Source of the DNA: Sphingosinicella sp. BN140058
GTDB taxonomy: Bacteria > Pseudomonadota > Alphaproteobacteria > Sphingomonadales > Sphingomonadaceae
Length of the DNA stretch: 64,000 nt
Assembly (NCBI RefSeq): GCF_004135585.1
Contig: NZ_CP035501.1
Coordinates: 2,179,501-2,243,500 of the forward strand
Direction of reading: 5' to 3'
A model generated the notes under the pieces. The model did not search any database. It was given only the letters and a program-made list of their open reading frames with translations, and was not told where the DNA came from. Each line of letters starts with the position of its first letter. Within the stretch, counting starts at the first letter, position 1. Below are positions 63,856 through 64,000 of the stretch, one piece after another. Both the position numbers and the translations under genes were made by a program.

Positions 63856-64000
63856 TCACCAGGGGACGACCTCGCCGGCGGCGACCTCTTCCGGCCGCGG
63901 CGTGCGGCCAAGGATGGCGTTGCGGTGGGGGAAGCGGCCGAAGTGTTCGATGATATCAAAGTGGAGCTTGGCGAACCGAAGCTGCTCCTCCTTGCCCAGC
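63856..64000 (-). CDS. C-terminal end of a DUF924-like protein, cut by window edge
   Basis: The last 48 codons of a minus-strand gene that enters from beyond the window: LGKEEQLRFAKLHFDIIEHF, then GRFPHRNAILGRTPRPEEV, stop TGA at 63858-63856. HRDIIERFGRFPHRNAILGR is the family's best conserved block. DUF924 proteins are all-helical, TPR-like, with no known function. The DUF2007 gene starts 16 bp downstream, so the two may be cotranscribed. Confidence 0.8.
   Translation of the reverse strand, partial: LGKEEQLRFAKLHFDIIEHFGRFPHRNAILGRTPRPEEVAAGEVVPW

Overview
The window is high-GC chromosomal DNA from an alphaproteobacterium, most likely a member of the Sphingomonadales. The evidence is a class I lysyl-tRNA synthetase, a two-piece (circularly permuted) tmRNA gene with an ANDNEALAIAA tag, an NDUFS4-like complex I protein, HrpB and TPM/LemA genes, the absence of MetJ-type control, and palindromic intergenic repeats. 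The organism name itself is inferred. The sequence is densely coded on both strands, and many neighbouring genes overlap by ATGA, GTGA or TGATG.

Layout. 1-7.3 kb: end of fabH, then ihfA and a MerR regulator, then on the minus strand a GFA-type zinc protein, a DinG-like helicase and a SixA-like phosphatase, then lysS. 7.7-19.2 kb: a two-armed glycoconjugate locus. The minus arm encodes a histidine phosphatase, a CmoB-like methyltransferase, a clan-A glycosidase whose two barrel halves are in swapped order, and a myo-inositol-1-phosphate synthase. The plus arm encodes two nucleotide-sugar epimerases, four glycosyltransferases (three of them related CgeB-like copies) and, behind its own leader, a UDP-glucuronate decarboxylase-like enzyme. 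The 312-bp divergent region carries a perfect FixK/FNR box and a possible general-stress (EcfG) promoter. 19.3-23.4 kb: VOC protein, lnt, metK (with a palindromic upstream site) and trmB. 23.4-33.1 kb: a putative metal or siderophore island with a TonB receptor behind a long hairpin, two DUF3526-type ABC membrane proteins, an ABC ATPase, a second TonB receptor, a PepSY membrane protein and a small membrane protein. 33.2-38.6 kb: a LysR regulator divergent from an NmrA/AtaL pair, two secreted unknowns and a PQQ-type sugar dehydrogenase.

38.8-51 kb is the translation and transcription-factor block rimP-nusA-ylxR-infB-(small ORF)-rbfA-GNAT-M50 protease-tdk-truB-rpsO-pnp. truB carries an in-frame palindromic repeat insertion. 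51-55.2 kb: a small lipoprotein, a Gre-family factor, ssrA, and LemA-TPM-TPM-Nudix. 55.2-64 kb: small secreted proteins with possible EcfG promoters, an NDUFS4-like protein, hrpB, an Atm1-like ABC exporter, a secreted FKBP, recQ, a DSP-like phosphatase, a DUF2007 protein and the end of a DUF924 gene.

The best candidate for an undescribed system is the 7.7-19.2 kb locus. It looks like a pathway that makes an inositol- and/or xylose-containing, O-methylated glycoside, with a permuted glycosidase as its most unusual member and with regulation tied to oxygen and stress. No lipid-carrier transferase, flippase or polymerase lies next to it, so the product and its location are unknown.
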